Of a stretch of DNA of 64,000 nucleotides, positions 21,849 through 33,708 are shown piece after piece. The first letter of the stretch is position 1; each line of letters starts with the position of its first letter. The notes beneath the pieces were generated by a model. That model did not search any database and was not told where the DNA came from. It saw nothing but the letters and a program-made list of their open reading frames with translations. Made by a program: the position numbers and the translations under genes. Source of the stretch: Datura wrightii (taxonomy: Eukaryota; Streptophyta; Magnoliopsida; Solanales; Solanaceae); assembly GCA_035772735.1 (NCBI GenBank), contig JASDFA010000016.1, forward strand, positions 168,521,001-168,585,000. Direction: 5' to 3'.

Positions 21849-24240
21849 CCCCTCCACTTCGGTTTTTAAAGTTGCAATTCTTATAATTTCCAGCTAAAAC
21901 AGAGAGAAAATCAGAGAGGAAGAGGAATGAAGGTTTCTTGATAATTTCCGTCTGATTACGCCGTCAAACGCGGTCTAAACTCAAATTAACCTCAGGTACC
22001 GAGGTATTTAGCAGCAGGGAGCATTCCTACGGATTTTGTTTCGTGAAATACGGCCGATGAATCGTCGTGCTACCGGGCTAAGATAAGTGGAATTGCTCCA
22101 AACTAGTGTCTATGTGCTCCTAACTGTGAAGTGAATACTTCTCCCTTCTGGACTTCTGAAAAATAGCAAGTCTTCGACCGTCTTTCGATAAGCCTAAGTT
22201 TAGGCTATAATTTTATCGAAAGTGATGTTGTTCTTCAGAATAAGGTTATATTTAGTACTAATTGACGTATATATGAATGCAGTTGGGAGAAATAGCTGGA
22301 GTACTGACTGAGCCTCGTCCGACAGTCGAGTAACTCGAGGCTAAGGTATGTAAAGCTAGTTCCTTCGGCAAGTTAGTAGCTTTAGCCTTGTATAGTACAA
22401 TAAACTCCGTAGTAGAATTCCCGGAGTTGAATGTTAAGTATTGTGCAAAGTTCAGTAAACCTAGTTTGCGTTGTTATATCGTATTCAGTCTGAAAGTTAG
22501 AAAAGTATGCGCCCGAGGGCAAGTTAGTATTTCAGATTCAGTATAGCCTATTACGTGATTAGCAAGCATGTAGTAGAATATAAGAAACAGATTTTCATAA
22601 TAAAAGTCAATAAAGAAAGATCAGATAGACAGACAGTTATGGCTACAGATTAGCCATTCAGACAGATAGTATCTTGGCTACAAATTAGCTGAACAATTAA
22701 ACAGAGGTTACAGAATCAGTATAATTAGTAAGAATTAGCTCAGTGTAGAAACAGATCAGAATAAGAAGTTAGATTCCAGATAGTCTTTTCAGTTATACAT
22801 GCCTGCTATTTTTATGTGCTATTTGGTTGTTGAGACTTGTTGTGGCATGTGGGTGTCCCTTTAAGCATCCCCACTGCCCCTGGGTTATAGTTGTGTCGAT
22901 ACCAGATTCAGATACCGCCACTAGCTGGGCGATGCCGTCCGCCTAGAGGATGATGATGGCCGACCACCATGATAATACGGTCCAGACCACCCTGCTTGCA
23001 GTGGTAGTTCAGTTTACTCTGCGCAGAGCCAGTCCACCCTGTTTACAGGGGAAGAACACTCTGTGTGCGCTTGTGGCCGGGGGCAGTTTCAGATACAGAT
23101 TTTTATAAAATCACCCTGTTGCGTGCTTGCACCCAGGGGCAGTTTTTACTACACACCCCGCGTGCACCTGCGCCCAGAGGTAGCAGTCTTCGGACTCAGA
23201 CACAGTTTATTGTCAGAGGCCAAGGCCTGAGCTACGTACCCAAGGGGACCGGTAGGAGGAGCTCACAATTATCAGATGAGTGGAGTGACTTATTTTTGGT
23301 TGGTTTAGACCCGGGTAGGGGTAAATAGATTGTGTGTTGGTTGGCACCTTCCGGCTTATGGGGGTCGGTCAGGTATTATGTGTATTATTATGTATACCTC
23401 TATGTGCTATTAGATACTGATAGACAGTGGGACGACACGGCATCAGGTACGCTCAGTTTAGTTATGGAATAAATAAACTCTCCCCAGTTATTCTCAGGTA
23501 GATAGACTCAGCTACGTTCTGCTTATATGTCATGTTACTATAGTTATCCATTTCAGTTGTGTATTACAGTTTCTTTACATGCTCAGTACCTGCGATACTG
23601 ACGCCCAGTGGGGCGCTGCATTACTTGCCTGCAGGTACTCATAGACAAGGAGGCAATCCCTCGTGATTCCAGTCAGCTATTGAGTATTCAGCTCCTGTCA
23701 TCCGGAGCCTGAATTCCAGAGGTGTATTTCATTTTCTTTTGTTGTACAGTACGGGTAGATCGGGGCCCTATCCTGATCATTTCTATTGTTATTCCTAGAG
23801 GCTTGTAGTCTGTATATATTTCCCTGTGGTCAGTCGAGCCGGTCATGTGAGGCCGTGCAGCTTGTTATAGTTATTTGTTATTTCTGTTCCTGTTGGCCGT
23901 GTGTGGCCATAACCAGTCAGTAGTGGTGACCTTTCCGGTCACGTAATTATTTAGCCTGCCATTGTTAAGTTACAGAGAACTAGACAGCATGGTGGCCTTG
24001 CCGGCCCGCATAGGTTCCCTTGACAGTAGTATGTTTCTGGTTAGCTGTTTTTCAGGTACAGGTGGCTATAGGCCTGTTGGCCGGAGGCTGTGTTTATAGC
24101 CGTTATATAGCCCTTTATTTCCAGGAATTTGAGTTAGAGCCAGCCAGGCACCAGATGTACTTTGGCTCACCAGATAGCAGTCTAGGTCCTACTAGGGCAC
24201 CAGGTGCCAGTCATACCCCCAGGGCGGGGCGTGACAAACT

Positions 24241-24252
24241 TGGTATCAGAGC
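24241..24252 (+). other. Primer binding site, initiator-Met tRNA
   Basis: TGGTATCAGAGC lies four bases after the LTR end at 24236 and matches the standard plant Met-tRNA primer site exactly. Confidence 0.9.
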
Positions 24253-26904
24253 AGGTCATGTCGCAGGGAGTCTACAAGCCGTGCTAAGTAGAGTCTTGTC
24301 TATGGATGTGTTGTGCACCACATACTATAGACAGGAGGCTGCGAGGCATGATAGGATGGTTACTCTTCCTTCTCAGCTAGTCGTGCTTTAGAGCGGTACA
24401 GTATAGGGTTGAGTCCCTAAAAACTTACTGTATTCTTTGATTACAGAAACAGAGGCAGATCAGCATTACCCTATAACAGGCAGAAGATCAGATATAGCAA
24501 CAAAAGAGGGCATCAGCCAGTTACAAGATACTTACAGTAGCAGGAAAAGGTACCAGAGACCTCCCAACGTGATACCTTTATCGGTACTATTCCCACTATA
24601 CGTTGATAACGTCAGAATAGGAAGTCAGAAGTATAATGTACATACGAGTTGATTTATTTATTAGCTATATAAGATCTGATTAAGATTACGGACAAGGTCA
24701 GACTATCAGATAAGTATGAGAAAGAAAGGGAAATGCAGGAATCCCAAACACATCTTTTCAGATGTGGTACAGTTATATGTTTCTATCTGTTGCAACAACA
24801 AAAGGGCTATTCCTACCTCTTGACCTTGATTCCAGTACAGTAAAGGGGCATAAGAATTGAGGTGAGGCTGCCCAAAACAAGCAGTAAGTGAAGATAGATT
24901 GATTAATTCCAGTAAGTGTTAGTGAGTGTAAAGAGAAAGTAAGACTGTTAGCTTACCCGAAGTAGGGGTAAAAGACCTGCTAGTGATGAATGCCTAGTAA
25001 TAGTCAAGTTCGAGTCAGAAAAAGGCCAAGTCCGCCATATATGCTAACAGATAGCAAGACATACCTGTAAGATTATAGTTATGATCCAGTTGTGACATCG
25101 AAAGATAGAGAGGTCATGTGAATCAGATGGGCCTGACTATAATCCAGAAGAAGTATAGTCCGAGGCTTGATCAGTAATCTCATTAACAACAAAAGGCAGG
25201 CACCTTGAACCCCAGAACTTAGCTCAAGTGAGATGAGGGGAGAAAGCAGGAATACTAAATTTTGTGGGGTAAATAGAATCACCCCCAAATTGACAGAATA
25301 TCGTATTACGGACTAAGCCTCGGATTCACAGATAGAAGACATTAAGATTGTGGTCCAGAATGCTGCAGTATGTTCGCTTATGGGGAAGTTAAGAAATTAC
25401 CGATACAACGAATTTAATCTAGTGTGGCCTAGAAATAAGGCCCAGCAGACAGTCATGGGCTCTCAATATATGCCAAGTAAGGCCACAAGATTCGAACGTT
25501 GACCCCACATCGCAAGAGTGGCGGAATTTCAAACAGCAAACAATAACTAAAGTGTTTATGTTTGTTACTTTCAGAATGGGGTGACATACAATGAAATGTT
25601 AAGAGAAGGCAGGAGGTATTATTAGACCATAGAAGCAGTATATCATGTACAATATGAAATTTAGCAAAGTGTGTCAGAGATTACGTATCACTACAGAATT
25701 CAGTATGTATTGTACGTATTTGTTAATATATATCTGTGCAGATAATAAATATGTTGTGAGCAGCTGCTAATAGGGGTTACAATCACACAGATGCATATTA
25801 GTGCTGGGAAGTATATAAAAATTGCATTGCAGGACCCCTTGCCAAAATAAAAAGAGAAAAGAGAGAGAAGAAAAAGAGAAAAGAGAAAAGAAGGGGCAAG
25901 TTAAGTGTGATTTACGTATGAATCCATAGAAACTGTCTCAGCTCTTAGTTATTAAGTTAATAGACTTATATGTTGTTTCCAGATCTAGGTTTTAGAAGCT
26001 TATAAGAGTTAGTAACCTGAATCAGGTAATTAGATGATAATGGCGCAGTTAGGCGGTCTACCGACCAGCTGGCGCCTGTATTAGCAGGGAAGCATCTCTA
26101 AAGATCGATAACACTAGCGCAGGTGCCAGAACCAAAATTAGAGACTGAATAGGTATACTTCAGAGATTAGCAATACTAGAATTGTTCCAGTATGTTAAGT
26201 GGCCATACATCATTTTCCCAGCCTTGTAGGTGAGAGTCCACCTTAGTTAAACTAGCAGTTATTACAAGGAATACCCTGCAAGTCAGACAAGCCCGTGGGC
26301 AACCCAAGAAAGGGGTCCACATCAGTAGTCAGTGACAGACTAGTACTTCAGCTGGTTCTCATAAGATATTCAGATACAGAGCCCTAGCAGAAGGCCAGTA
26401 TTTACATAATAGCTCATAAGACCGGGAATTCCCCAGAATAGCATTATAAATCCAAGTGGATACACACAAGGCATAAGAAATTGATAGTACCCTGCTAGCA
26501 CAGTGTTTATTAAGACCAGGAGATCAGTAGACTCCCCGTGAAGATCCAGAGATTGATCGCCTGGGAGTAAGTTTGATTAAGCCCATCCTTACAGTGGTTC
26601 AAGCAAAATAACAAAGCAATTAGATGCCCACAAGTCTGCAGTTATGCATGAACTATAAGTACTCAAGTAGAACAGTTAGAGCATTGTTAGACTACTGCCA
26701 CATTTGGGTCATTCAACCCGACTATTCAGTTATTTAAGGTTATGCAGCCAGATCATTAGAGGTCATGATCAATATCGGGATCCTCTGATCAGATAAAGGC
26801 ACAAGGTGCGCAGACAGTCGTTCAGGTTATCCCAGCAACAAGTAGCCTTAGCATGTGGCCGGAAGGCCAGATAAGCTCTAGCTACGCTTGTAAACTACCT
26901 GTCG
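24253..26904 (+). other. 5' internal region without recognisable gag, protease or RT
   Basis: The leader after the primer site (AGGGAGTCTACAAGCCGTG, ACAGGAGGCTGCGAGGCATG) is of Tekay type. From about 24450, where gag should start, I cannot read gag, protease or RT in any frame. Short ORFs at 24437-24652 (plus) and 25079-25288 (minus) have no recognisable domain. A purine-only tract (AAAAGAGA type) lies at 25849-25893. The region is highly similar to 31533-33707, so its odd content predates the array. Confidence 0.65.
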
Positions 26905-28586
26905 ATCTCTTCGGCAAGACAAGCCAGTATGACCGTCAATTATATGTCGAGCTCTCTAAGTATGAAAATGTTATATCAATCAAGAAGAGGTAATAGAGCA
27001 GCAAACGCTCTTAGCTATAGATCTATTAGGAGTGTAGCGTATGTGCAACCCGAGCAATGGGAGTTGGTTAGGGAGATACATCAATTGGTCAATTTAGCCG
27101 TTCGTGTAATAAAAATGAAGGACAACAGAGCGGTAATCCAGAACACCGTTGTGTCGTCCTTAGTTGTGGAGGTAAGAGAACGGCAATATGCAAATCCTGA
27201 CCTGGTCTAGCTTAAGGACAGAATCCTGCAAGGGAAGCGCTAGATTTACAAATAACAGAGGATGGACTGCTGCATTGTAAAAACCGTCTATGTGTTCCAG
27301 ATGTTTCAGGCCTCCGCCATCAGATCATGAACAAGGTGCACTGCACCAGCAACTATTTTCTCCACCCTGGCGCGACAAAAAATTTACCATGATATCAAAG
27401 AAAACTACTAGTTGCTAGATAAAAAAAAAGAAATTGCTGAATTTGTAGCCCGGTGTGCTAACTGCCAGCAGGTGAAAGCAGAACATAAGAAACCAGGCGG
27501 TTTGACTCAGGCTATAGTTGTGCCTCTCTGGAAGTAAGAAGCAGTAAATATGGTTTTTGTGGCAGGATTACCCCGTACTAAACATGGAGATGACTCTATA
27601 TGGGTGATAGTTGACAGATTGACCGAATCAGCTCATTTCCTGCCAGTGGAAACTACTTTCTCGGCCAGATTATGCGGAGTTGTATATCCGAGAAATAGTC
27701 AGGTTGCACGGAGTACCAGTATCCATTATTTCAGACAGAGGAGCACAATTTACGACTAGATTCTGGCAGTCGTTTTAGAAAGGTTTGGGAACGCAGATTA
27801 ATTTGGCCACAGCATTCCACCCTCAGACAGATGGACAGGCGGAACGCACAATTCAGACGCTCGAAGATATGTTGCGAGCGTGTGTGTTAGATTTCGGTGG
27901 TAGTTGGGTTGAGCATTTGCCCCTAATTGAGTTTGCTTATAATAATAGCTATCACTTAGCTATCCAGATGGCGCCTTTCGAGGCTTTATACGGGCAAAAA
28001 TGCAGATCGCCGATTGGCTGGTTTGAAATAGGAAAATCAGCGTTGATTGGGCCAGACATTGTTCAGCAGTCAGAGGAGAAGGTAAAACTTATCAGAGAAT
28101 GCCTACTGACTGCACAGAGCCGCCAGAAGTCATATGCAGACGTGCGGCGTAGAAACCTGGAATTTGATGTGAATGACTAGGTATTTTTGAAAGTATCCCC
28201 AATGAAAGGGGTGATGAGATTCGGCAAGAAAGGTAAGCTCAGTCCAAATTTTGTTGGGCCTTATCAGATTCGTCGAAGAATAGACCAAGTGGCAGATGAG
28301 TTGAACTTGCCTCCAGAGTTAGAATCCGTTCATCCGGTCATGTATCCATGTTGAGGTAATGCATAGGAGACTCGTCCAGAGCAGTCCCAGTCCAGGATAT
28401 CCGGGTTACAGAAGAGCTGGCCTACAAAGAGGTTCCAATAGCTATCCTAGACAGACAGATTCGCAGATTAGAACTAAAGATATTGCGTCTGTCAAAGTAT
28501 TGTGGAGTAACAGGAACCAAGAAGAGATGACGTGGGAAGCGGAGGAAGATATGAAAGCTAGATATCCTCACTTATTCCAGGCCTAG
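26905..28586 (+). pseudogene. pol: Tekay-like pol 3' part: RNase H tail, integrase, chromodomain tail (decayed)
   Basis: An RNase H tail is visible at 26940-27030, then RSIRSVAYVQPEQWELVREIHQL. The HHCC zinc finger is kept in pieces: two His near 27340-27365 and CANC near 27452-27463. The integrase core starts IWVIVDRLTESAHF at about 27597, shifts frame near 27665, and reads SIISDRG and AFHPQTDGQAERTIQTLEDM (27814 onward), so all three catalytic acids are present in translated pieces. The segment 27785-28180 is open and ends at TAG 28178-28180, where Trp is expected; another TAG at 27776-27778 breaks the core. A chromodomain-like end (VKVLWSN..TWEAEEDMKARYPHLF) closes at 28584-28586. Multiple stops make it inactive. 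Confidence 0.88.
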
Positions 28587-28858
28587 CAAGGCGACAGGTA
28601 TGTCAGTATCGTTACCTATGCAGTACCTTACAGTTGTTTATATATAAGTGAGAGAAATTGATGTTTAGCTATCAAATGAATCTTGTAGTATCGTGTGGAG
28701 TACCTGTATTGGACTTTTCTGTATTTCAGTTTTTTTGGGATAGTCCAGATTATATGGGAAACTCTGCCGAAATTTTCCTAAGATCAAGTTTAGCTAATTG
28801 AGTAGTCCTCTATATAGCAGTTTACATTCGAGGACGAATGTTCTTAAGGGGGGGAGAA
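28587..28858 (+). other. 3' UTR and polypurine tract of Tekay-like element
   Basis: It is non-coding and ends in a TTACATTCGAGGACGAATG dyad and the purine run AAGGGGGGGAGAA (28846-28858) immediately before the LTR. Confidence 0.85.
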
Positions 28859-31516
28859 TGTTACACCCCGTAAATTCCCGGCATATAGATGGCCTAATTG
28901 CATGTTGGTTAAGAGTATTTGAAAATCATACATGCTAGAAAAAGGCCCGGGGAAAGATCATACCAGCGCCAAGTCGGCGCGTCACAAGGCAAAATGCGAC
29001 TTATAAATTGCATTCCAGGAATGCAACTTATAAATCGCATTCCAAGAATGCGACTTATAAATAACATTCCATAAATGCGAATTATAAATCACATTCTCTG
29101 AATGCGATTTACAGTGTCTATTATATAAGCCCCTCCACTTCAGTTTTTGAAGTTGCAATTCTTATAATTTCCAGCTAAAACAGAGAGAAAATAAGAGAGG
29201 AAGAGGAATGAAGGTTTTTTGATAATTTCCGTCGGATTATGCCGTCAAACGTGGTCTAAAATCAAATTAACCTCAGGTACCGAGGTATTTAGCAGCAGGG
29301 AGCATTCCTACGGATTTTGTTTTGCGAAATACGGCCGACGAATCATCGTGCTACCGGGCTAAGATAAGTGGAATTGCTCCAAACTAGTGTCTATGTGCTC
29401 CTAACTGTGAAGTGAATACTTCTCCCTTCTGGACTTCTGAAAAATAGCAAGTTTTCGACCGTCTTTCGATAAGCCTAAGTTTAGGCTATAATTTTATCGA
29501 AAGTGATGTTGTTCTTCAGAATAAGGTTATATTTAGTACTAATTGACGTATATATGAATGCAGTTGGGAGAAATAGCTGGAGTACTGACTGAGCCTCGTC
29601 CGACAGTCGATTAACTCAAGGTTAAGGTATGTAAAGCTAGTTCCTTCGGCAAGTTAGTAGCTTTAGCCTTGTATTGTACAATAAACTCCGTAGTAGAATT
29701 CCCGGAGTTGAATGTTAAGTATTGTGTAAAGTTCAGTAAACCTAGTTTGCGTTGTTATATCGTATTCAGTCTGAAAGTTAGAAAAGTATGAGCCCGAGGG
29801 CAAGTTAGTATTTCAGATTCAGTATAGCCTATTACGTGATTTGCAAGCATGTAGTAGAATAAAAGAAACAGATTTTCATAATAAAAGTCAATAAAGAAAG
29901 ATTAGATAGACAGACAGTTATGGCTACAGATTAGCCATTCAGACAGAGAGTATCTTGGCTACAAATTAGCCGTACAATTAAACAGAGGTTACAGAATCAG
30001 TATAATTAGTAAGAATTAGCTCAGTGTAGAAACAGATCAGAATAAGAAGTTAGATTCCAGATAGTCTTTTTAGTTATACATGCTTGCTATTTTTATGTGC
30101 TATTTGGTTGTTGAGACTTGTTGTGGCATGTGGGTGTCCCTTTTAGCATCCCCACCGCCCCTGGGTTATAGCTGTGTCGATACCAGATTTAGATACCGCC
30201 ACCAGCTGGGCAATGTCGTCCGCTTAGAGGATGATGATGGCCGACCACCATGATAATACGGTTCAGACCACCCTGCTTGCAGGGGTAGTTCAGTTTACTC
30301 TGCGCAGAGCCAGTCCACACTGTTTACAGGGGCAGAACACTCTGTGTGCGCTTGTGGCCGGGGGCAGTTTCAGATACAGATTTTATAAAATCACCCTGTT
30401 GCGTGCTTGCACCCAGGGGCAATTTTTATTACACACCAAGCGTGCACCTGCGCCTAGAGGTAGGAGTCTTCGGACTCAGACACAGTTTATTGTCAGAGGC
30501 CAACGCCTGAGCTACGTACTCAAGGGGACCGGTAGGAGGAGCTCACCGTTATCAGATGAGTGGAGTGACTTATTTTTGGTTGGTTTAGACCCGGGTAGGG
30601 GTAAATAGATTGTGTGTTAGTTGGCACCTTCCGGCTTATGGGGGTCGGTCAGGTATTGTGTGTATTATTATGTATACCTCTATATGCTATTAGATACTGA
30701 TAGACAGTGGGACGACACGACATCAGGTACGCTCAGTTTAGTTATGGAATAAATAAACTCTCCCCAGTTATTCTCAGCTAGATAGACTCAGCTACTTTCT
30801 GCTTATATGTCATGTTACTATTGTTATCCATTTCAATTGTGTATTTTAGTTGCTTTACATGCTCAGTACCTGCGATACTGACGCCCAGTGGGGCGCTGCA
30901 TTACTTGCCTGTAGGTAATCATAGACGAGGAGGCGATCCCTCGTGATTCCAGTCAGCTATTGAGTATTCAGCTCCTGTCATCCGGAGCCTGAATTCCAGA
31001 GGAGTATTTCATTTTCTTTTGTTGTACAGTACGGGTAGATCGGGGACCTATCCCGATCATTTCTATTGTTATTCCTAGAGGCTTGCAGTCTGTATATATT
31101 TCCCTGTGGTCAGTCGAGCCGGTCGTGTGAGGCCGTGCAGCTTGTTATAGTTATTTATTATTTCTGTTCCTGTTGGCCGTGTGTGGCCATAACCAGTCAG
31201 TAGTGTTGACCTTGCTGGTCACGTAATTATTTAGCGTGCCATTGTTAAGTTACAGAGAACTGGACAGCATGGTGGCCTTGCCGGCCCGCATAGGTTCCCT
31301 TGACAGTAGTATATTTCTGGTTAGCTATTTTTCAGGTACAGGTGGCTATAGGCCTGTTGGCCGGAGGCTGTGTTTACAGCCGTTATATAGCCCTTTGTTT
31401 CCAGGAATTTGAGTTAGAGCCAGCCAGGCACCAGATGTGCTTTGGCTCACCAGATAGCAGTCTAGGTCCTACTAGGGCACCAGGTGCCAGTCATACCCCC
31501 AAGGCTGGGCGTGACA
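28859..31516 (+). repeat. Tekay-like LTR, second copy (2.66 kb)
   Basis: It has the same edges and content as 21605-24236, with about one difference per 50-100 bases by eye. It is 26 bases longer, which matches one extra palindromic sub-repeat (array 28993-29111). The TATA-like box is at 29122-29129. The 125-codon ORF at 30231-30608 is longer here than in the first LTR only because of small differences; it has no recognisable domain. Confidence 0.88.
28993..29111. repeat. 26-bp palindromic LTR sub-repeats (four-unit version)
   Basis: It is the same array as 21740-21831 plus an additional unit reading ATAACATTCCATAAATGCGA (from 29061). Confidence 0.9.
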
Positions 31517-33707
31517 AACTTGGTATCAGAGCAGGTCGTGTCCCAGGGAGTTTGCAAGCCGTGCTAAGTAGAGTCTTGTCTATGGATGTGTTGTGCACCA
31601 CATACTATAGACAGGAGGCTGCGAGGCATGATAGGATGGTTACTCTTCCTTCTCAGCTAGTCGTGCTTTAGAGCGGTACAGTATAGGGTTGAGTCCCTAA
31701 AAACTTACTGTATTCTTTGATTACAGAAACAGAGGCAGATCAGCATTACCCTATCACAGGCAGAAGATCAGATATAGCAACAGAAGAGGGCATCAGCCAG
31801 TTACAAGATACTTACAGTAGCAGGAAGAGGTACCAGAGACCTCCCAGCGTGATACCTTTATCTGTACTATTCCCAGTATACGTTGATAACGTTAGAATAG
31901 GAAGTCAGAAGTATAATGTACATACGAGTTGATTTATTTATTAGCTATATAAGATCTGATTAAGATTACGGACAAGGTCAGACTATCAGATAAGTATGAG
32001 AAAGAAAGGGAAATGCAGGAATCCCAAACACATCTTTTTAGATGTGGTACAGTTATATGTTTCTATCTGTTGCAACAAGAAAAGGGCTATTCCTACCTCT
32101 TGACCTTGATTCCAGTACAGTAAAGGGGCATAAGAATTGAGGTGAGGCTGCCCAAAACAAGCAGTAAGTGAAGATAGATTAATTAATTACAGTAAGTGTT
32201 AATGAGCGTAAAGAGAAAGTAAGACTGTTAGCTTACCCGAAGTAGGGGTAAAAGACTTGCTAGTGATGAATGCCTAGTAATAGTCAAGTTCAAGTCAGAA
32301 AAAGGCCAAGTCCGCCATATATGCTAACAGATAGCAAGACATACCTGTAAGATTATAGTTATGATCCAGTTGTGACATCGAAAGATAGAGAGGTCATGTG
32401 AATCAGATGGGCCTGACTATAAGCCAGAAGAAGTATAGTCCGAGGCTTGATCAGTAATCTCATTAACAACAAAAGGCAGGCACCTTGAACCCCAGAGCTT
32501 AGCTCAAGTGAGATGAGGGGAGAAAGCAGGAATACTAAATTTTGTGGGGAAAATAGAATCACCCCCAAATTGACAGAATATTGTATTATGGACTAAGCCT
32601 CGGATTCACAGTTAGAAGACATTAAGATTGTGGTCCAGAATGCTGCAGTATGTTCGCTTATGGGAAAGTTAAGAAATTACTGATACAGTGAATTTAATCT
32701 AGTGTGGCCTAGAAATAAGGCCCAGCAGACAGTCATGGGCTCTCAATATATGCCAAGTAAGGCCACAAGATTCGAACGTTGACCCCACATTGCAAGAGTG
32801 GCGGAATTTCAAACAGCAAACAATAACTAAAGTGTTTATGTTTGTTACTTTCAGAATGGGGAGACAATACAATGAAATGTTAAGAGAAGGCAGGAGGTAT
32901 TATTAGACCATAGAAGCAGTATATCATGTACAATATGAAATTTAGCAAAGTGTGTCAGAGATTACGTATCACTACAGAATTCAGTATGTATTGTACGTAT
33001 TTGTTAATATATATCTGTGCAGATAATAAATATGCTGTGAGCAGCTGCTAATAGGGGTTACAATCACACAGATGCATATTAGTGATGGGAAGTATATACA
33101 AATTGCATTGCAGGACCCCTTGCCAAAATAAAAAGAGAAAAGAGAGAGAAGAAAAAGAGAAAAGAGAAAAGAAGGGGCAAGTTAAGTGTGATTTACGTAT
33201 GAATCCATAGAAACTGTCTCAGCTCTTAGTTATTAAGTTAATAGACTTATACGTTGTTTCCAGATCTAGGTTTTAGAAGCTTATAAGAGTTAGTAACCTG
33301 AATCAGGTAATTAGATGATAAGGGCGCAGTTAGGCGGTCTACCGACCAGCTGGCGCCTGTATTAGCAGGGAAGCATCTCTAAAGATCGATAACACTAGCA
33401 CATGTGCCAGAATCAAAATTAGAGGCTGAATAGGTATACTTCTGAGATTAGCAATACTAGAATTGTTCCAGTATGTTAAGTGGCCATACATCGTTTTCCC
33501 AGCCTTGTAGGTGAGAGTCGACCTTAGTCAACCTAGCAGTTATTACAAGGAATACCCTGCAAGTCAGACAAGCCCGTGGGCAACCCAAGAAAGGGGTCCA
33601 CATCAGTAGTCAGTGACAGACTAGTACTTCAGCTGGTTCTCATAAGATATTCAGATACAGAGCCCTAGCAGAAGGCTAGTATTTACAGAATAGCTCATAA
33701 GACCGGG
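31517..33707 (+). other. Second internal region, truncated at the duplication junction
   Basis: It opens with the primer site TGGTATCAGAGC (31521-31532) and follows 24237-26430 closely. At 33708-33711 (AATT) it switches to the integrase core sequence of 984 onward. No gag, protease or RT is recognised; the ORFs at 31717-31932 and 32359-32568 are the same featureless ones as in the first copy. Confidence 0.75.
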
Positions 33708-33708
33708 A

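Larger units (their letters stand above)
21605..24236 (+). repeat. Tekay-like LTR, first copy (2.63 kb)
   Basis: The edges are TG..CA (TGTTACACC.. and ..GCGTGACA). Contents: a 26-bp repeat array with palindromic TATAAAT units (21740-21831), a TATA-like box (21841-21848), and hairpin-forming CCCTG..CAGGG repeats around 22980-23140. ORFs at 23065-23328 and 24020-24391 are repeated in all LTR copies and have no recognisable domain. Confidence 0.88.
984..33707. repeat. Unit 1 of 32.7-kb direct tandem duplication
   Basis: This whole block recurs from 33708 onward in the same order and orientation. The offset is 32724 bases at the left, 32725 after an A-run length change near 11791-11798, 32726 after a one-A difference near 25592, and 32681 after a 45-bp deletion in the second copy. 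Every retroelement from the integrase core at 984 to the truncated internal region ending at 33707 is included. The block holds no host gene. Differences seen line by line are scattered single-base changes, so the copies are close to identical. A recent tandem duplication or an assembly duplication (for example two haplotypes joined) would both look like this. Confidence 0.95.
21605..33707 (+). mobile_element. Tekay-like LTR array: LTR, internal, LTR, truncated internal
   Basis: Two LTRs (21605-24236 and 28859-31516) both start TGTTACACCCCGTAAATTCC and end GCGTGACA, and both are followed by the TGGTATCAGAGC primer site. Bases 24237-26430 are repeated at 31517-33707, so the element runs LTR-internal-LTR-internal with one shared LTR. 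The second internal stops at the duplication junction. The array sits inside the Athila 3' LTR. Confidence 0.88.

Noticed and set aside
24241..24252. tRNA gene at the TGGTATCAGAGC sites
   Set aside because: Only the 3' end complement of a Met-tRNA is present, directly after an LTR; this is a primer binding site, not a tRNA gene.
23065..24391. ORFs of 87 and 123 codons in the Tekay-like LTR (and 30231-30608, 31300-31671)
   Set aside because: They are in U3/R/U5 sequence and their length changes between LTR copies through small differences; no domain is seen.
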